A stretch of DNA of 64,000 bases from positions 3,038,001 to 3,102,000 of the forward strand of contig NZ_CP108067.1 of NCBI RefSeq assembly GCF_036178145.1, in the 5' to 3' direction. Under the pieces are notes generated by a model, which was not told the DNA's origin, searched no databases, and saw only the letters and a list, made by a program, of their open reading frames with translations. Numbering within the stretch: the stretch's first letter is position 1; each line of letters begins with the position of its first letter. Made by a program: the position numbers and the translations under genes. Of the stretch, positions 38,331 to 47,085 are shown piece after piece. The stretch is from Streptomyces sp. NBC_00273 (GTDB lineage Bacteria; Actinomycetota; Actinomycetes; Streptomycetales; Streptomycetaceae).

Positions 38331-38729
38331 CCGCCCACTTCCGGTCGACCGCCGTGGGGCCCGCCGCCGGGCCCTCGGTAGGGCGTCTGCACGAGGCTGA
38401 GGAACCGGGCGGCTCCGGCGACATGCGGTCATCGGGCAGGCGGACCGCGCTCGCCCGGGGCGCGCTCCCCCGGGGCGCGCCCCGAAGTGTTGTCCCTGAT
38501 GTGCTCCCCAACGCCGCCCTCGCGGACCCGCCACGCCGCTCGCCCTTGATGCCGGTCGTGCGTACGTCGACGTCACGGCCGTAGTGGTGGACCCACGGGG
38601 AGCGGTCACGCCTCGTGCCCGCGGCCCCGCGAGAAAGAAGGTGCCGAAGGCGCGCGACACCCTGGCGTCTCGCGTAGTCAAGAGAGGTATGCACGGGGAT
38701 CACAGGACAAGAGAACAGGCGGGGGCCGA
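38331..38729. other. Intergenic region, 399 bp, with two hairpins
   Basis: No gene seen. GGGGCGCGC (38457-38465) pairs with GCGCGCCCC (38475-38483). A smaller GGGCCC/GGGCCC hairpin at 38357-38374 follows the lipoprotein stop more closely. Either could end that transcript. The promoter of the ECF sigma gene must be in the remaining part; I could not fix its -35/-10. Confidence 0.45.
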
Positions 38730-39236
38730 GTGAAATCAGCACAGGAGGACGAGTACCTGGAGTTCGTGACCGCGAGGGCGAAGGCCATGTACCGCTCGGC
38801 GTACGTACTCGCGGCCGGCGATACGCATCTCGCCGAGGACCTGGTCCAGGAGACCCTCGGCCGGATGTACGTGCACTGGAAGCGCGTGGCCCGTGCGGAC
38901 AACCCGGTGGCCTATGCCCAGACGGTGCTGGTCCGCACCTTCCTCAGCCTGCGGCGTCGGCGAAGCACCGGCGAGCGCCCCCTCGGGAGGATGCCCGACC
39001 GTGCGGCGGCCGGGCCGGACACCGCACTGCGGCTCGCCCTGCTGGACGCGCTCGGCCAGCTTCCGCCCCGCGACCGGGCGGTGCTGCTGCTGCGCTACTG
39101 GGAGGACCGCAGCATCGAGGAGACCGCCCAGATGCTCAGGCTGAGCAGCAGTGCGGTCCGCTCCCAGGGCACCCGGGCACTGGGCAGGCTGCGTGCGCTG
39201 CTCGGCGACAGCCTGGCCGACCTGGTTCCGCACTGA
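38730..39236 (+). CDS. ECF RNA polymerase sigma factor (SigE family)
   Basis: A 168-residue group 4 sigma factor. Region 2 (MYRSAYVLAAGDTHLAEDLVQETLGRMYVHWKRV) carries the DLVQET core-binding segment; region 4 (LPPRDRAVLLLRYWEDRSIEETAQMLRLSSSAVRSQGTRALGRLR) carries the HTH that reads the -35. It matches the actinobacterial SigE-family ECFs of the DEYLEFVTARAKAMYRSAYVL type. GTG 38730 is the start, with a weak G-rich SD. The next gene, 66 bp downstream, encodes a single-span membrane protein that is probably its anti-sigma factor. The signal is unknown. Confidence 0.9.
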   Translation: MKSAQEDEYLEFVTARAKAMYRSAYVLAAGDTHLAEDLVQETLGRMYVHWKRVARADNPVAYAQTVLVRTFLSLRRRRSTGERPLGRMPDRAAAGPDTALRLALLDALGQLPPRDRAVLLLRYWEDRSIEETAQMLRLSSSAVRSQGTRALGRLRALLGDSLADLVPH

Positions 39237-39302
39237 GCACCGGTGCGGTCGCCCCGGACCTGCCACGAAGAATCCCTCGACGACAGAACAGGTGACACCA
39301 GC

Positions 39303-40103
39303 ATGCCGTTCGAAGCAGACCTCGCACATGCCCTGGACCGCACGGCCGACTCCCTCGAACCCGATCTCACCGCCCTCCTGGGCGGAGCCGTCGAGCGCGG
39401 ACGCAGCCGCCGGCGCCGGCGCGCCGCCGTCATCGCCGGGGTCGGCGCCTGCACCGTGGTGGCCGTGGCCGGCCTGGTGATCCCCGGCGCGCTCGCCGGG
39501 ACCCGCCCGTCAGGATCCGACATCGAGACGGTGGCGCTGGCGATGCCCCGTTCCGCGATCACCGGCACCCAGATGGTCGACGCGTTGAAGCAGACGCTTC
39601 CCGGGGGCGCCTTCAGCCAGATGGACGGACAGAGCAACAACCCCTCGGATCCGTCCGGCGGATACGTCGCCAACGGTCGGCTCGTCGTCGACGACGGGCA
39701 CGGAGCCGCCCTGGTCGGCGTCTCGGCCGTGCGGCTCAAACTGCCGCTCAGGGACGGCGACGGGTTGAGCTGCGCGCGTACGCCCGCCCGTGCCGAAGGC
39801 GACACCTGCACGCTGAGCGAGCTGCCGAGCAGTGCCGCGGTTCCCGGCGGAGCGGTGGTGATGTCGGAGCGGAACGCGGCCGAACACCCGGCCCGGGCCG
39901 ACACCGCCCACCGCTGGACGGTGACGGTGACCCTCAAGTCGACCGGCGCCCAACTCCAGATGGTGCAGTGGAACAGCACCGGCGGCGGCAGTGGCGCGGA
40001 CACCCCGAAGCCGACCCGGGCGGCTCCCCCGCTCTCCGAGCAGCAGGCGGTGGCCGCACTCACCGGTGCCGCGTGGGCGCCGATCCTCGGCGCCGTCGGC
40101 TGA
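39303..40103 (+). CDS. Single-span membrane protein, putative anti-sigma partner
   Basis: A 266-residue protein: an N-terminal cytosolic helix-rich part (PFEADLAHALDRTADSLEPDLTALLGGAVERGRSRRRRR), one membrane helix (about residues 41-63) and a ~200-residue outer domain with two cysteines (LSCARTPARAEGDTCTLSEL), possibly a disulfide. The cytosolic part is short and lacks the zinc HxxxCxxC motif of ZAS anti-sigmas. I call it an anti-sigma only from its topology and its place directly after the ECF sigma gene. ATG 39303 lies 66 bp after the sigma stop. Confidence 0.6.
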   Translation: MPFEADLAHALDRTADSLEPDLTALLGGAVERGRSRRRRRAAVIAGVGACTVVAVAGLVIPGALAGTRPSGSDIETVALAMPRSAITGTQMVDALKQTLPGGAFSQMDGQSNNPSDPSGGYVANGRLVVDDGHGAALVGVSAVRLKLPLRDGDGLSCARTPARAEGDTCTLSELPSSAAVPGGAVVMSERNAAEHPARADTAHRWTVTVTLKSTGAQLQMVQWNSTGGGSGADTPKPTRAAPPLSEQQAVAALTGAAWAPILGAVG

Positions 40104-40131
40104 TCCGCCGCCGGGGATCCGCCGCCGGGCC

Positions 40132-40968
40132 CTACGCCGCCTGCGGGGTGAAGGGGTGGAGGGAGTCCTTGCCCGGCTCGACGATGCCGAAGGTGCTCTC
40201 CGGGACTTCGTTCCAGGCGCCGGGGAGGTCGCCGAGGGGTTCGGAGACCACCAGGCGGGTTTCGTCGGAGACCTCCTGGAGGAACTCCATGTCGGGGTGG
40301 AGCCTGCGCAGCGCGTCCACCCGGCTGCTGTAGAACAGCGTCCTGGACTCGCCCCGGCTGGAGTAGCGGAAGGCCCACAGGCGTTCGCCGTCGCTGATGG
40401 CGAGGGTCATCTGGAGCGGGTACTCCACGCCGTGCTCGCGGCCGACGCGCTCCACCACGCCCGCCATCTTGGCCACCGCGGCCGGCGGGTCCGCCTCCAG
40501 GCCGAAGGTGAGCGCCAGGTGGAACATCACCTCGGAGTCCGTCGTCCCCTCGACGTCGGGGTACAGCGCGGGGTCGACGAGCAGGGTGAGGTCCCGCCGC
40601 ATCCGGTGGAACTCGGCGATGGCCCCGTTGTGCATGAACAGCCAGCGGCCGTGCCGGAAGGGGTGACAGTTCGTCTGCTGCACCGCCGTGCCGGTCGATG
40701 CCCGGATGTGGGCGAAGAACAGCGGGGAGCGGACGTGGTCCGCGATCTCCCGCAGGTTCCGGTTGTTCCAGGCGGGACCGATGTCCCTGAAGGTCGCCGG
40801 GGTGGCCGTGGCCTCCTGCGTGTACCACCCGACGCCGAATCCGTCGCCGTTCGTCGTCTCCACGCCCATCTTGGAGTGCAGGCTCTGGTCGATCAGTGAG
40901 TGGGCCGGTTTGTAGAGGATGGTTTCGAGCAGCAGGGGGGTTCCCGAATACGCGAGCCATCGGCACAT
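40132..40968 (-). CDS. Class II glutamine amidotransferase (YafJ/EgtC-like)
   Basis: A 278-residue Ntn hydrolase. The nucleophile is the Cys directly after Met1 (MCRWLAYSG), exposed after Met removal. GDGFGVGWY, FFAHIRASTG, NCHPFRHGRWLFMHNGAI and GTTDSEVMFHLAL are the glutaminase motifs. No synthetase domain is attached, as in YafJ and EgtC. EgtC acts in ergothioneine synthesis, but no egt genes lie here, so the amide substrate is undefined. GAGGTGAT lies 8 nt before the ATG. Divergent from the P450. Confidence 0.87.
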   Translation of the reverse strand: MCRWLAYSGTPLLLETILYKPAHSLIDQSLHSKMGVETTNGDGFGVGWYTQEATATPATFRDIGPAWNNRNLREIADHVRSPLFFAHIRASTGTAVQQTNCHPFRHGRWLFMHNGAIAEFHRMRRDLTLLVDPALYPDVEGTTDSEVMFHLALTFGLEADPPAAVAKMAGVVERVGREHGVEYPLQMTLAISDGERLWAFRYSSRGESRTLFYSSRVDALRRLHPDMEFLQEVSDETRLVVSEPLGDLPGAWNEVPESTFGIVEPGKDSLHPFTPQAA

Positions 40969-41165
40969 GAGCCATCACCTCTGGGGTGCAACGCAGATAA
41001 CCCCTCCATTGTGGCCGCGCCCCCTGCTGACCGCCACGCGGAACGGGCCCGGCCGCCGGCGGCGAGGTGGCCATCAGGCCACTCTTCGGCCCGATGGGAC
41101 GCCGTCCTGGCCAGGCGCGCGCGGGCGCGGCAGAATCGGGCTTCCGTAGGACGAAGGGGGCGGCC

Positions 41166-42620
41166 GTGGCCGTGGGAACGAACGCCGCAGCGGAGACGGG
41201 GAAGGCGGTGCCCGGGCTCGCCGGGGTGCCGTTGCTCGGGTCGCTGTTCGACCTGAAGTCCGACTCCCTCGGTACCTATCTGCGGGCCCAGCACCAGCAC
41301 GGCGACCTGGTACGGATCACGGCCGGTCCGCCCGGGATGCGCGCCGAGCTGTACTGCGTCTTCTCCCCCGCGGGCGCCCAGCAGGTGCTCGCCTCCGACG
41401 CGGCCCGTTTCCGCAAGGACAACCACTTCTACCAAGAGGTCCGGGAATCCTTCGGCAACGGGCTGCTGACCAGTCAGGACGAGGACTACCTGCGCCAACG
41501 CCGGCTCGTGCAGCCGCTGTTCACCCGGCGCCGGGTGGACGGCTACGCCGGGGCGATCGCCGCCGAGACCGCATCGGTCATCACCGCCTGGGGCGGGGCC
41601 CCGGGCGGCATCGTGGACGTCTCCGACGAGATGGCGCACCTCGCCCTGCGCGCCGTCGCCCGCATCCTCTTCGGCACCGACGTCGAAGCCACTTCCGACG
41701 TCGTGGCCGAATGCTTCCCGGTCATCACCGACTACGTGCTGCGCCGCGGCTACTCACCGGCCAACGTCCCGCGCCGATGGCCGACTCCCGGCAACCGGCG
41801 CGCGGCCGCCGCGATGGACGAGCTCTACGGGGTCTGCGACAGGATCATCGCGGAGCGCCGGCGCACCGGAACCGAGGCCGAGACGGGCGCCGGTTCCGGT
41901 TCCGGCACCGGTCTCGGAGCCGGTGCCACCGGCGAGGACCTGCTGACGCTGCTCGCCGCCGCCCGGAGTTCGCACGACGCGGAGTTCGACGCCGCCGAGC
42001 TGCGCGACCAGGTGCTGATCTTCCTGCTCGCCGGGCACGAGACGACCGCCACCTCCCTCTGTTTCGCCCTGCACCTGCTGGCCCGCCACCCCGAGCAGCA
42101 GGACCGGGCCCGCGAGGAGATCTCCCGCGTACTGGGCGACCGTACGCCCGGCGCCGCCGACCTGGAGCGGCTCCCGTACCTCACCCAGGTCCTCAAGGAG
42201 GCCATGCGGCTGTACCCGGCCGCGCCGGTCATCGGGCGCAAGGCCGTCGCCACCACCCGGATCGGCGAGCACACCGTCCCCGCGGGCGCGGACGTGATCC
42301 TGGCGCCCTGGGTGACGCACCGCCACCCCGCCTACTGGCCGGACCCGGACCGCTTCGACCCCGAGCGCTTCACGCCCGAGGCGGAGGCGGGGCGGCCGCG
42401 CTACGCCTGGTTCCCGTTCGGCGGGGGCCCGCGTGCCTGCATCGGGCAGCACTTCTCGATGCTGGAGTCGGTGATCGCGCTGGCGATGATCCTGCGGGCC
42501 TACGCCTTCGAGGCCGTGGACACCGAGATCCCGGTCGGCGCCGGGATCACCCTGCGGACGAACGGCCCGGCGCGCTGCCGGATCCGCCGCCTGGACACCC
42601 CTGCGGGTCAATACACCTAG
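41166..42620 (+). CDS. Cytochrome P450 with a glycine-rich internal insert
   Basis: A 484-residue heme monooxygenase, long for a bacterial class I P450 and close to CYP102/CYP4-like enzymes. I-helix motif LAGHETTATSL (about 286-296), ExxR in LKEAMRLYPAAP, PERF region FDPERFTPEA, and heme loop FPFGGGPRACIGQHF with the axial Cys near 424. Between the G and I helices lies ETGAGSGSGTGLGAGATGED, a flexible insert from a repeating GGTTCC-type sequence. Start GTG 41166, after AAGGGGG. No ferredoxin or reductase gene is adjacent. Hydrophobic fatty-acid-like or terpenoid substrates are usual for this type; nothing here defines it. Confidence 0.88.
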   Translation: MAVGTNAAAETGKAVPGLAGVPLLGSLFDLKSDSLGTYLRAQHQHGDLVRITAGPPGMRAELYCVFSPAGAQQVLASDAARFRKDNHFYQEVRESFGNGLLTSQDEDYLRQRRLVQPLFTRRRVDGYAGAIAAETASVITAWGGAPGGIVDVSDEMAHLALRAVARILFGTDVEATSDVVAECFPVITDYVLRRGYSPANVPRRWPTPGNRRAAAAMDELYGVCDRIIAERRRTGTEAETGAGSGSGTGLGAGATGEDLLTLLAAARSSHDAEFDAAELRDQVLIFLLAGHETTATSLCFALHLLARHPEQQDRAREEISRVLGDRTPGAADLERLPYLTQVLKEAMRLYPAAPVIGRKAVATTRIGEHTVPAGADVILAPWVTHRHPAYWPDPDRFDPERFTPEAEAGRPRYAWFPFGGGPRACIGQHFSMLESVIALAMILRAYAFEAVDTEIPVGAGITLRTNGPARCRIRRLDTPAGQYT

Positions 42621-42672
42621 GCGGTGTCTTGTCACGGATATACGGGATGCGGGCAGGTCAGGGCAGGCAATA

Positions 42673-43194
42673 GTGTCGATGCCCGTGGAACCACTCACCG
42701 AGAAACAGATCCGCTCGTCCTTCGTGAACTGTACGAAGGGCGAGGCGGCGCGCCTGCGCCTGCCGCTCGACTTCGCCGAACTGCCCTGGAAGGACCTGGA
42801 CTTCCTGGGGTGGGTGGACCCGGGAGCGCCCCTGCGGGCCCATCTCGTGCTGCCCCGGGAAGACGGTGACGGTCCGCTGGGGATCTCGCTGCGCGTGCCG
42901 GCCGTCGGCCGCACCAGTGTGGTGAAGTCCAGCCTGTGCCAGATCTGCCTGACGGGGCACGCCTCCTCCGGGGTCACCCTGCTCGCCGCGCCACTGGCGG
43001 GCGCCCGCGGCCGCGAGGGCAACACGGTCGGCACGTACATCTGCGCGGACCTCGCCTGCCCCCTGTACGTACGCGGCAAGCGCCAGCCGAAGCTGCGTGC
43101 CGGGCGGTACGAGGAGTCCCTGACGATGGACGAGCGGCTCGCCCGCATGTCCGACAACCTGGACGCCTTCGCGGCCCGCGTCACCGCGGCGTAG
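42673..43194 (+). CDS. FBP-domain (treble-clef zinc finger) protein
   Basis: A 173-residue cytosolic protein. The C-terminal half has the zinc-binding pattern of the fusidic-acid-resistance FusB/FBP domain: SSLCQICLTGH, then YICADLACPLYVRG, four cysteines in two pairs. The N-terminal part (EKQIRSSFVNCTKGEAARLRLP) is the FBP start. In FusB this domain binds elongation factor G and frees stalled ribosomes; the actinobacterial homologues lack the full N-terminal helical domain and their role is unproven. GTG 42673 or ATG 42679 are possible starts. It lies 52 bp after the P450, possibly cotranscribed, and is convergent with the MFS gene. Confidence 0.78.
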   Translation: MSMPVEPLTEKQIRSSFVNCTKGEAARLRLPLDFAELPWKDLDFLGWVDPGAPLRAHLVLPREDGDGPLGISLRVPAVGRTSVVKSSLCQICLTGHASSGVTLLAAPLAGARGREGNTVGTYICADLACPLYVRGKRQPKLRAGRYEESLTMDERLARMSDNLDAFAARVTAA

Positions 43195-43197
43195 GGA

Positions 43198-43228
43198 GAG
43201 GGGGCGGCACCCGAGGCCCCCGCCCCTC
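43198..43228. terminator. Hairpin at the convergent ends of the FBP and MFS genes
   Basis: GAGGGGGCGG (43198-43207) pairs with the CCCCGCCCCTC run at about 43218-43228 with one bulge. It overlaps the last bases of the MFS gene. Confidence 0.5.
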
Positions 43229-44780
43229 AGGTCCGGTCGGCCGCCGGCTTGTGGTTGCCCTGGAGGCGCGCGAGGTCCGAGGGGCGGACCTGGATGACGA
43301 AGAGTGCGATCAACGCTCCGACCAGGGTGAACAGGGCGGCCACGACGAAGGCCGCGCTGATGCCGGAGGTGAGGACCTGGTCGCCCCACGGCTTCGGGAG
43401 CTGTCCGGTGCGCTGGAAGAATGCCTTCTGCACCGGGCCGGCGGTGCTGAGGAATTCCGGTACCTGCTGCTTGGCCTCGTTGCGGCTCGCCGTGCCGTAG
43501 ACGGTCACCAGGATCGACAGGCCCAGTGAGCCGCCCACCTGCTGCATCGTGTTCAGCAGTCCGGACGCCGCTCCCGACTCCCGGTCGGGGACGTTGGACA
43601 GGGCCATCAGCGTCAGCGAGACGAACTGCAGGCCCATGCCGAGGGCGAAGAGCAGCATCGGGCCCAGGATGCTGCCGAGGTACGTCGAGTCGACGTCGGT
43701 CTGGGTCAGCCAGGCGAGGCCGGCCGCCGAGGACAGCGCGCCGGTGACCATGAAGGGCTTGGGTCCGAACTTCGGCAGCAGTTTCGCGGTGATCGCCGCG
43801 CCCACCGCGATCACCGCGCTGACCGGCAGGAAGGCGAGGCCGGCCTGGATCGGGCTGAAGCCCAGCACGATCTGCACGAAGAGGGTCAGGAAGAAGAACA
43901 TGCCGAAGATCGCGCAGGCGAGCATGAGCATGATGCCGTAGGTCCCGGCCCGGTTGCGGTCGGCGAACATGTGCAGCGGGGTGATCGGCTGCGGCGAGCG
44001 CCGTTCGTTGAGGATGAAGAGGGTCAGCAGGACCACGGCGGCGCCGAAGGAGCCGAGGGTGATCGGGTCGCGCCAGCCCTCCTGGGACGCCCTGATGAAT
44101 CCGTAGACGAGCGAGACCATGCCCAGGGTGGACAGCAGCGCGCCCGCGAAGTCGAAGTGTCCCGGGTGGCGTTCGGATTCGTGCAGGACCTTCGTGGCCA
44201 GCACGGCGATCACGATGGCGATGGGGACGTTGACGAAGAGCACCCAGCGCCAGTCGAGCCACTCGACGAGGATGCCGCCCGCGAGGAGTCCGATCGCGCC
44301 GCCGGCGGCCGAGACGCCCGCGAACACGCCGAAGGCCCGGTTGCGGGCCGGGCCTTCGCGGAAGGTGGTGGTGATCAGCGCGAGGGAGGTCGGGGAGGCG
44401 ATGGCGCCGCCGACGCCCTGGAGGGCGCGCGCGGCCATCAACTGGCCCTCGTTCTGTGCGAGTCCGCCCAGGAGCGAGGCGAGTCCGAAGAGCAGGACGC
44501 CGAAGATGAAGACCCGTTTGCGGCCGAGGATGTCGCCGGTGCGGCCGCCGAGGAGCAGGAGTCCGCCGAAGGCGAGGGTGTAGGCGTTGACGACCCAGGA
44601 AAGGCTCTCGGTCGAGAAGCCGAGGGCGGTCTGGATGTGCGGCAGCGCGATGTTCACGATCGTGATGTCGAGAACCACCATGAGTTGGCAGGAGGCGATG
44701 ACGAACAGGGCGAGTCCGCTGCCGCTTCCCTGGACCTTGCCTTCGGTCCCGCTGTTGCTCGGCGATGCGTTCGGATCCAC
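43227..44780 (-). CDS. MFS transporter, DHA2 (14-TMS) drug:proton antiporter family
   Basis: A 517-residue membrane exporter with 14 helices. Motif D1 is VVLDITIVNIALPHI, motif A is LLGGRTGDILGRKR, and motif C-like GVSAAGGAIGLLAGGILVEWLDWRWVLFVNVP marks drug/proton antiporters of the EmrB/QacA type. Substrate unknown; such pumps export drugs, dyes or the host's own secondary metabolites. ATG 44780. It diverges from the S9 peptidase across 83 bp that contain a near-perfect palindrome, so it might share the operator, though I see no functional link. Confidence 0.88.
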   Translation of the reverse strand: MDPNASPSNSGTEGKVQGSGSGLALFVIASCQLMVVLDITIVNIALPHIQTALGFSTESLSWVVNAYTLAFGGLLLLGGRTGDILGRKRVFIFGVLLFGLASLLGGLAQNEGQLMAARALQGVGGAIASPTSLALITTTFREGPARNRAFGVFAGVSAAGGAIGLLAGGILVEWLDWRWVLFVNVPIAIVIAVLATKVLHESERHPGHFDFAGALLSTLGMVSLVYGFIRASQEGWRDPITLGSFGAAVVLLTLFILNERRSPQPITPLHMFADRNRAGTYGIMLMLACAIFGMFFFLTLFVQIVLGFSPIQAGLAFLPVSAVIAVGAAITAKLLPKFGPKPFMVTGALSSAAGLAWLTQTDVDSTYLGSILGPMLLFALGMGLQFVSLTLMALSNVPDRESGAASGLLNTMQQVGGSLGLSILVTVYGTASRNEAKQQVPEFLSTAGPVQKAFFQRTGQLPKPWGDQVLTSGISAAFVVAALFTLVGALIALFVIQVRPSDLARLQGNHKPAADRT

Positions 44781-44835
44781 CTTTTCGACGCTAAGCCCGC
44801 ACCTCTGGGGTCACCACTCGAACAGCCTAGTGATG

Positions 44836-44854
44836 GTGACATTTCACATGTCAC
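44836..44854. promoter_or_regulatory. Palindrome with shared GTGACAT element upstream of the S9 peptidase
   Basis: GTGACATTTCACATGTCAC has perfect 7-base arms (44836-44842 and 44848-44854). Its left 12 bases, GTGACATTTCAC, match the element seen before the dapA-family gene, the dehydrogenase operon and the GntR gene. It ends 9 bp before the peptidase ATG, which has no SD. Confidence 0.6.
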
Positions 44855-44863
44855 ACTACGATC

Positions 44864-46921
44864 ATGGATGACTTCCTCAGGCTCTCCGCGAGCACGGCCC
44901 GCTTCACCTACGGCGCCCCGCGCGCCTTCGCCTTCGGGGACGACGGCCGACTGCTCTGGTTCCTCCGGTCGACCGGCCCCACCGACGCCTTCGACTCGCT
45001 CTGGGTGCTCGACACCACCACCGGCGCCGAGACCCGGCTCGCCGATCCCCGCGAACTGTGCCCCGAGCCCGGTCCCCTCCCCGCGGCCGAGCGCCGACTG
45101 CGCGAGCGGACCCGGCTCGTCGCCGCCGGCATCGGCTCGTACGCCCTGTCCGGCAACGGCCTGCACGCCGTCTTCGCGCTGTACGGGCGGCTCTTCGAGG
45201 TCGCCGCGGGCGGCGCCGGTACGCCCAAGGAGATCCCGGCCGCCGGACCCGCGCTGGACCCGCGGCCGAACGCCGACGGCTCGCGCACCGCGTACGTCGC
45301 CGACGACGTCCTGTACGTCGCCCCGGGCGGCCGGATCAGCCCGGACGACGGGGCCCGCTGGGGCCTCGCCGAATTCGCCGCCGCCGAGGAGCTGGGCCGC
45401 CACCGGGGCCACTGGTGGTCCCCGGACGGGGTCACCCTGCTGGCCGCCCGCGTCGACGAATCCGCCCTCCAGCGGCGTTACTTCGCCGACCCGGCGCACC
45501 CGGAGCTGCCGGCCGAGGACTTCGCCTACCCCGAGGCGGGCGGGCCCAACGCCGACGTCCAACTGTGGGTGCTCGGCGACGGCGGGACCCGGATACGGCT
45601 CGACTGGGACGCCGACGCCTACCCGTACGTATCCGACGCGGGCTGGGAGTCCGCCGACGAGATCCTGCTGACCGTCCAGGACCGGCTCCAGCAGCGCGTC
45701 CTGCTGCTCTCCGCCGACCCGGCCACCGGCCGTACCCGGGAGCTGTCCCGCACCGCGCACCCGCAGTGGGTGGACCCGCTGGTCCCCGGCACCCCGGCCC
45801 GCCTCGCCGACGGGCGGATGCTGACCTGCGCCGACACCCCGGGCGGGGCCGCCCGCGCCCTCGCGGTGGACGGCGAACTCCTCACCGGGGACGGGGTCCA
45901 GGTCCGCGCCGTGGCCGGGGTCCACGAGGGCCTGCTGCTGATCGAGGCGGGCCTGCGCGACCCGTCCGAGCAGCAGGTGCTGCTGCTGGACCCGGCCACC
46001 GGGGAGCTGACCCCGCTCGCCGACGGGCCCGGCGTGCACACCGTGTCCGCGTCCGCCGGGACCCTGCTGCTGACCTGCGCCGACGCCGACGGGGTGCGGC
46101 GCACGGTACGCACCCCCGACGGGCGGGAGTTCACCCCCGCCGACCTGTCCGAGCCGCTGCCCTACCGGGTGGAGGCGGTCTTGGAGCGGGTCACCGAGCA
46201 CGGCATCCCCACCGCCCTCGTACTGCCCCGCGACCACGTCCCCGGCCGGCGGCTGCCCGTCCTGGTCGACGGCTACGGCGGCCCCGGCATGCAGGACGTC
46301 ACCACCGACCAGCGCCGCCGCCAGCACCGCCAGTGGTGGGCCGACCAGGGCTTCGCGGTGGTCACCATCGACAACCGCGGGACCCCGTACGTCTCCCCCG
46401 CCTACACGCACGCCATGTACCGCGGCTTCTCCGGCGTCACCCTCGACGACCAGGTCGCGGCGCTCCACGCGCTCGCCGCGCGGCACGGCGACCTCGACCT
46501 CGGCCGGGTCGGGGTGCGCGGCTGGTCGTACGGCGGCTACCTCTCCGCCATGGCGGTGCTGCGCCGCCCGGACGTCTTCCACGCGGCGGCCGCCGGTGCC
46601 GCGCCGACCGACTTCCGGCACTACGACACGGCGTACACCGAGCGGTACCTGGGCCTCCCCCAGGACCACCCGGAGGTGTACGAGCGGGACTCCCTCATCC
46701 CCGACGCCCCGAAGCTGTCCCGCCCGCTGCTGCTGATCACGGGCCTGGCCGACGACAACGTCCACCCGTCCCACACCCTGCGCCTGTCCCGAGCGCTGAC
46801 GGACGCGGGCCGCCCGCACCAGCTGCTGGCCCTCCCCGGCGTCACCCACATGACCCCGGGCGGCACCCGGGAGAAGCTGATGGCGCTGGAGCTGGAGTTC
46901 TTCCGCCGGGAACTGGCCTAG
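44864..46921 (+). CDS. S9-family serine peptidase (prolyl oligopeptidase / DPP-IV type)
   Basis: A 685-residue cytosolic peptidase with no signal peptide. Residues 1-430 form an N-terminal beta-propeller of the DPP-IV type; the alpha/beta hydrolase domain follows. Catalytic Ser is in RGWSYGGYLSA (about 555), Asp in GLADDNVHPSH (about 629) and His in PGVTHMTPGG (about 662). VDGYGGPGMQDVT and VTIDNRGTPYVSPAY mark the S9 fold. Enzymes of this family cleave after proline in peptides. Together with the downstream peptide importer and hydroxyproline genes, the likely task is to degrade imported proline-rich peptides such as collagen fragments. Start ATG 44864, close behind a palindrome; it may be leaderless. 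Confidence 0.88.
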   Translation: MDDFLRLSASTARFTYGAPRAFAFGDDGRLLWFLRSTGPTDAFDSLWVLDTTTGAETRLADPRELCPEPGPLPAAERRLRERTRLVAAGIGSYALSGNGLHAVFALYGRLFEVAAGGAGTPKEIPAAGPALDPRPNADGSRTAYVADDVLYVAPGGRISPDDGARWGLAEFAAAEELGRHRGHWWSPDGVTLLAARVDESALQRRYFADPAHPELPAEDFAYPEAGGPNADVQLWVLGDGGTRIRLDWDADAYPYVSDAGWESADEILLTVQDRLQQRVLLLSADPATGRTRELSRTAHPQWVDPLVPGTPARLADGRMLTCADTPGGAARALAVDGELLTGDGVQVRAVAGVHEGLLLIEAGLRDPSEQQVLLLDPATGELTPLADGPGVHTVSASAGTLLLTCADADGVRRTVRTPDGREFTPADLSEPLPYRVEAVLERVTEHGIPTALVLPRDHVPGRRLPVLVDGYGGPGMQDVTTDQRRRQHRQWWADQGFAVVTIDNRGTPYVSPAYTHAMYRGFSGVTLDDQVAALHALAARHGDLDLGRVGVRGWSYGGYLSAMAVLRRPDVFHAAAAGAAPTDFRHYDTAYTERYLGLPQDHPEVYERDSLIPDAPKLSRPLLLITGLADDNVHPSHTLRLSRALTDAGRPHQLLALPGVTHMTPGGTREKLMALELEFFRRELA

Positions 46922-47027
46922 GCCGCCGATGCGGCCGTCACCGCGCTCAGCGGGTTCCGGTAGACACGCCCGGACTCCGGATCGGCGTTCGTGGCCACGA
47001 CCCTGACCGGCGGGGTCCGCACCGGAC

Positions 47028-47067
47028 GGCGGTGCCCCGGGGACGCCTTTGTCTCCGGGGCACCGCC
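47028..47067. terminator. Bidirectional terminator between the S9 peptidase and the peptide transporter
   Basis: GGCGGTGCCCCGG (47028-47040) and CCGGGGCACCGCC (47055-47067) form a perfect 13-bp stem with a 14-nt loop, in the 164-bp space between convergent stops. Confidence 0.8.
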
Positions 47068-47085
47068 GCTTCCCGTGGGTCCCCG

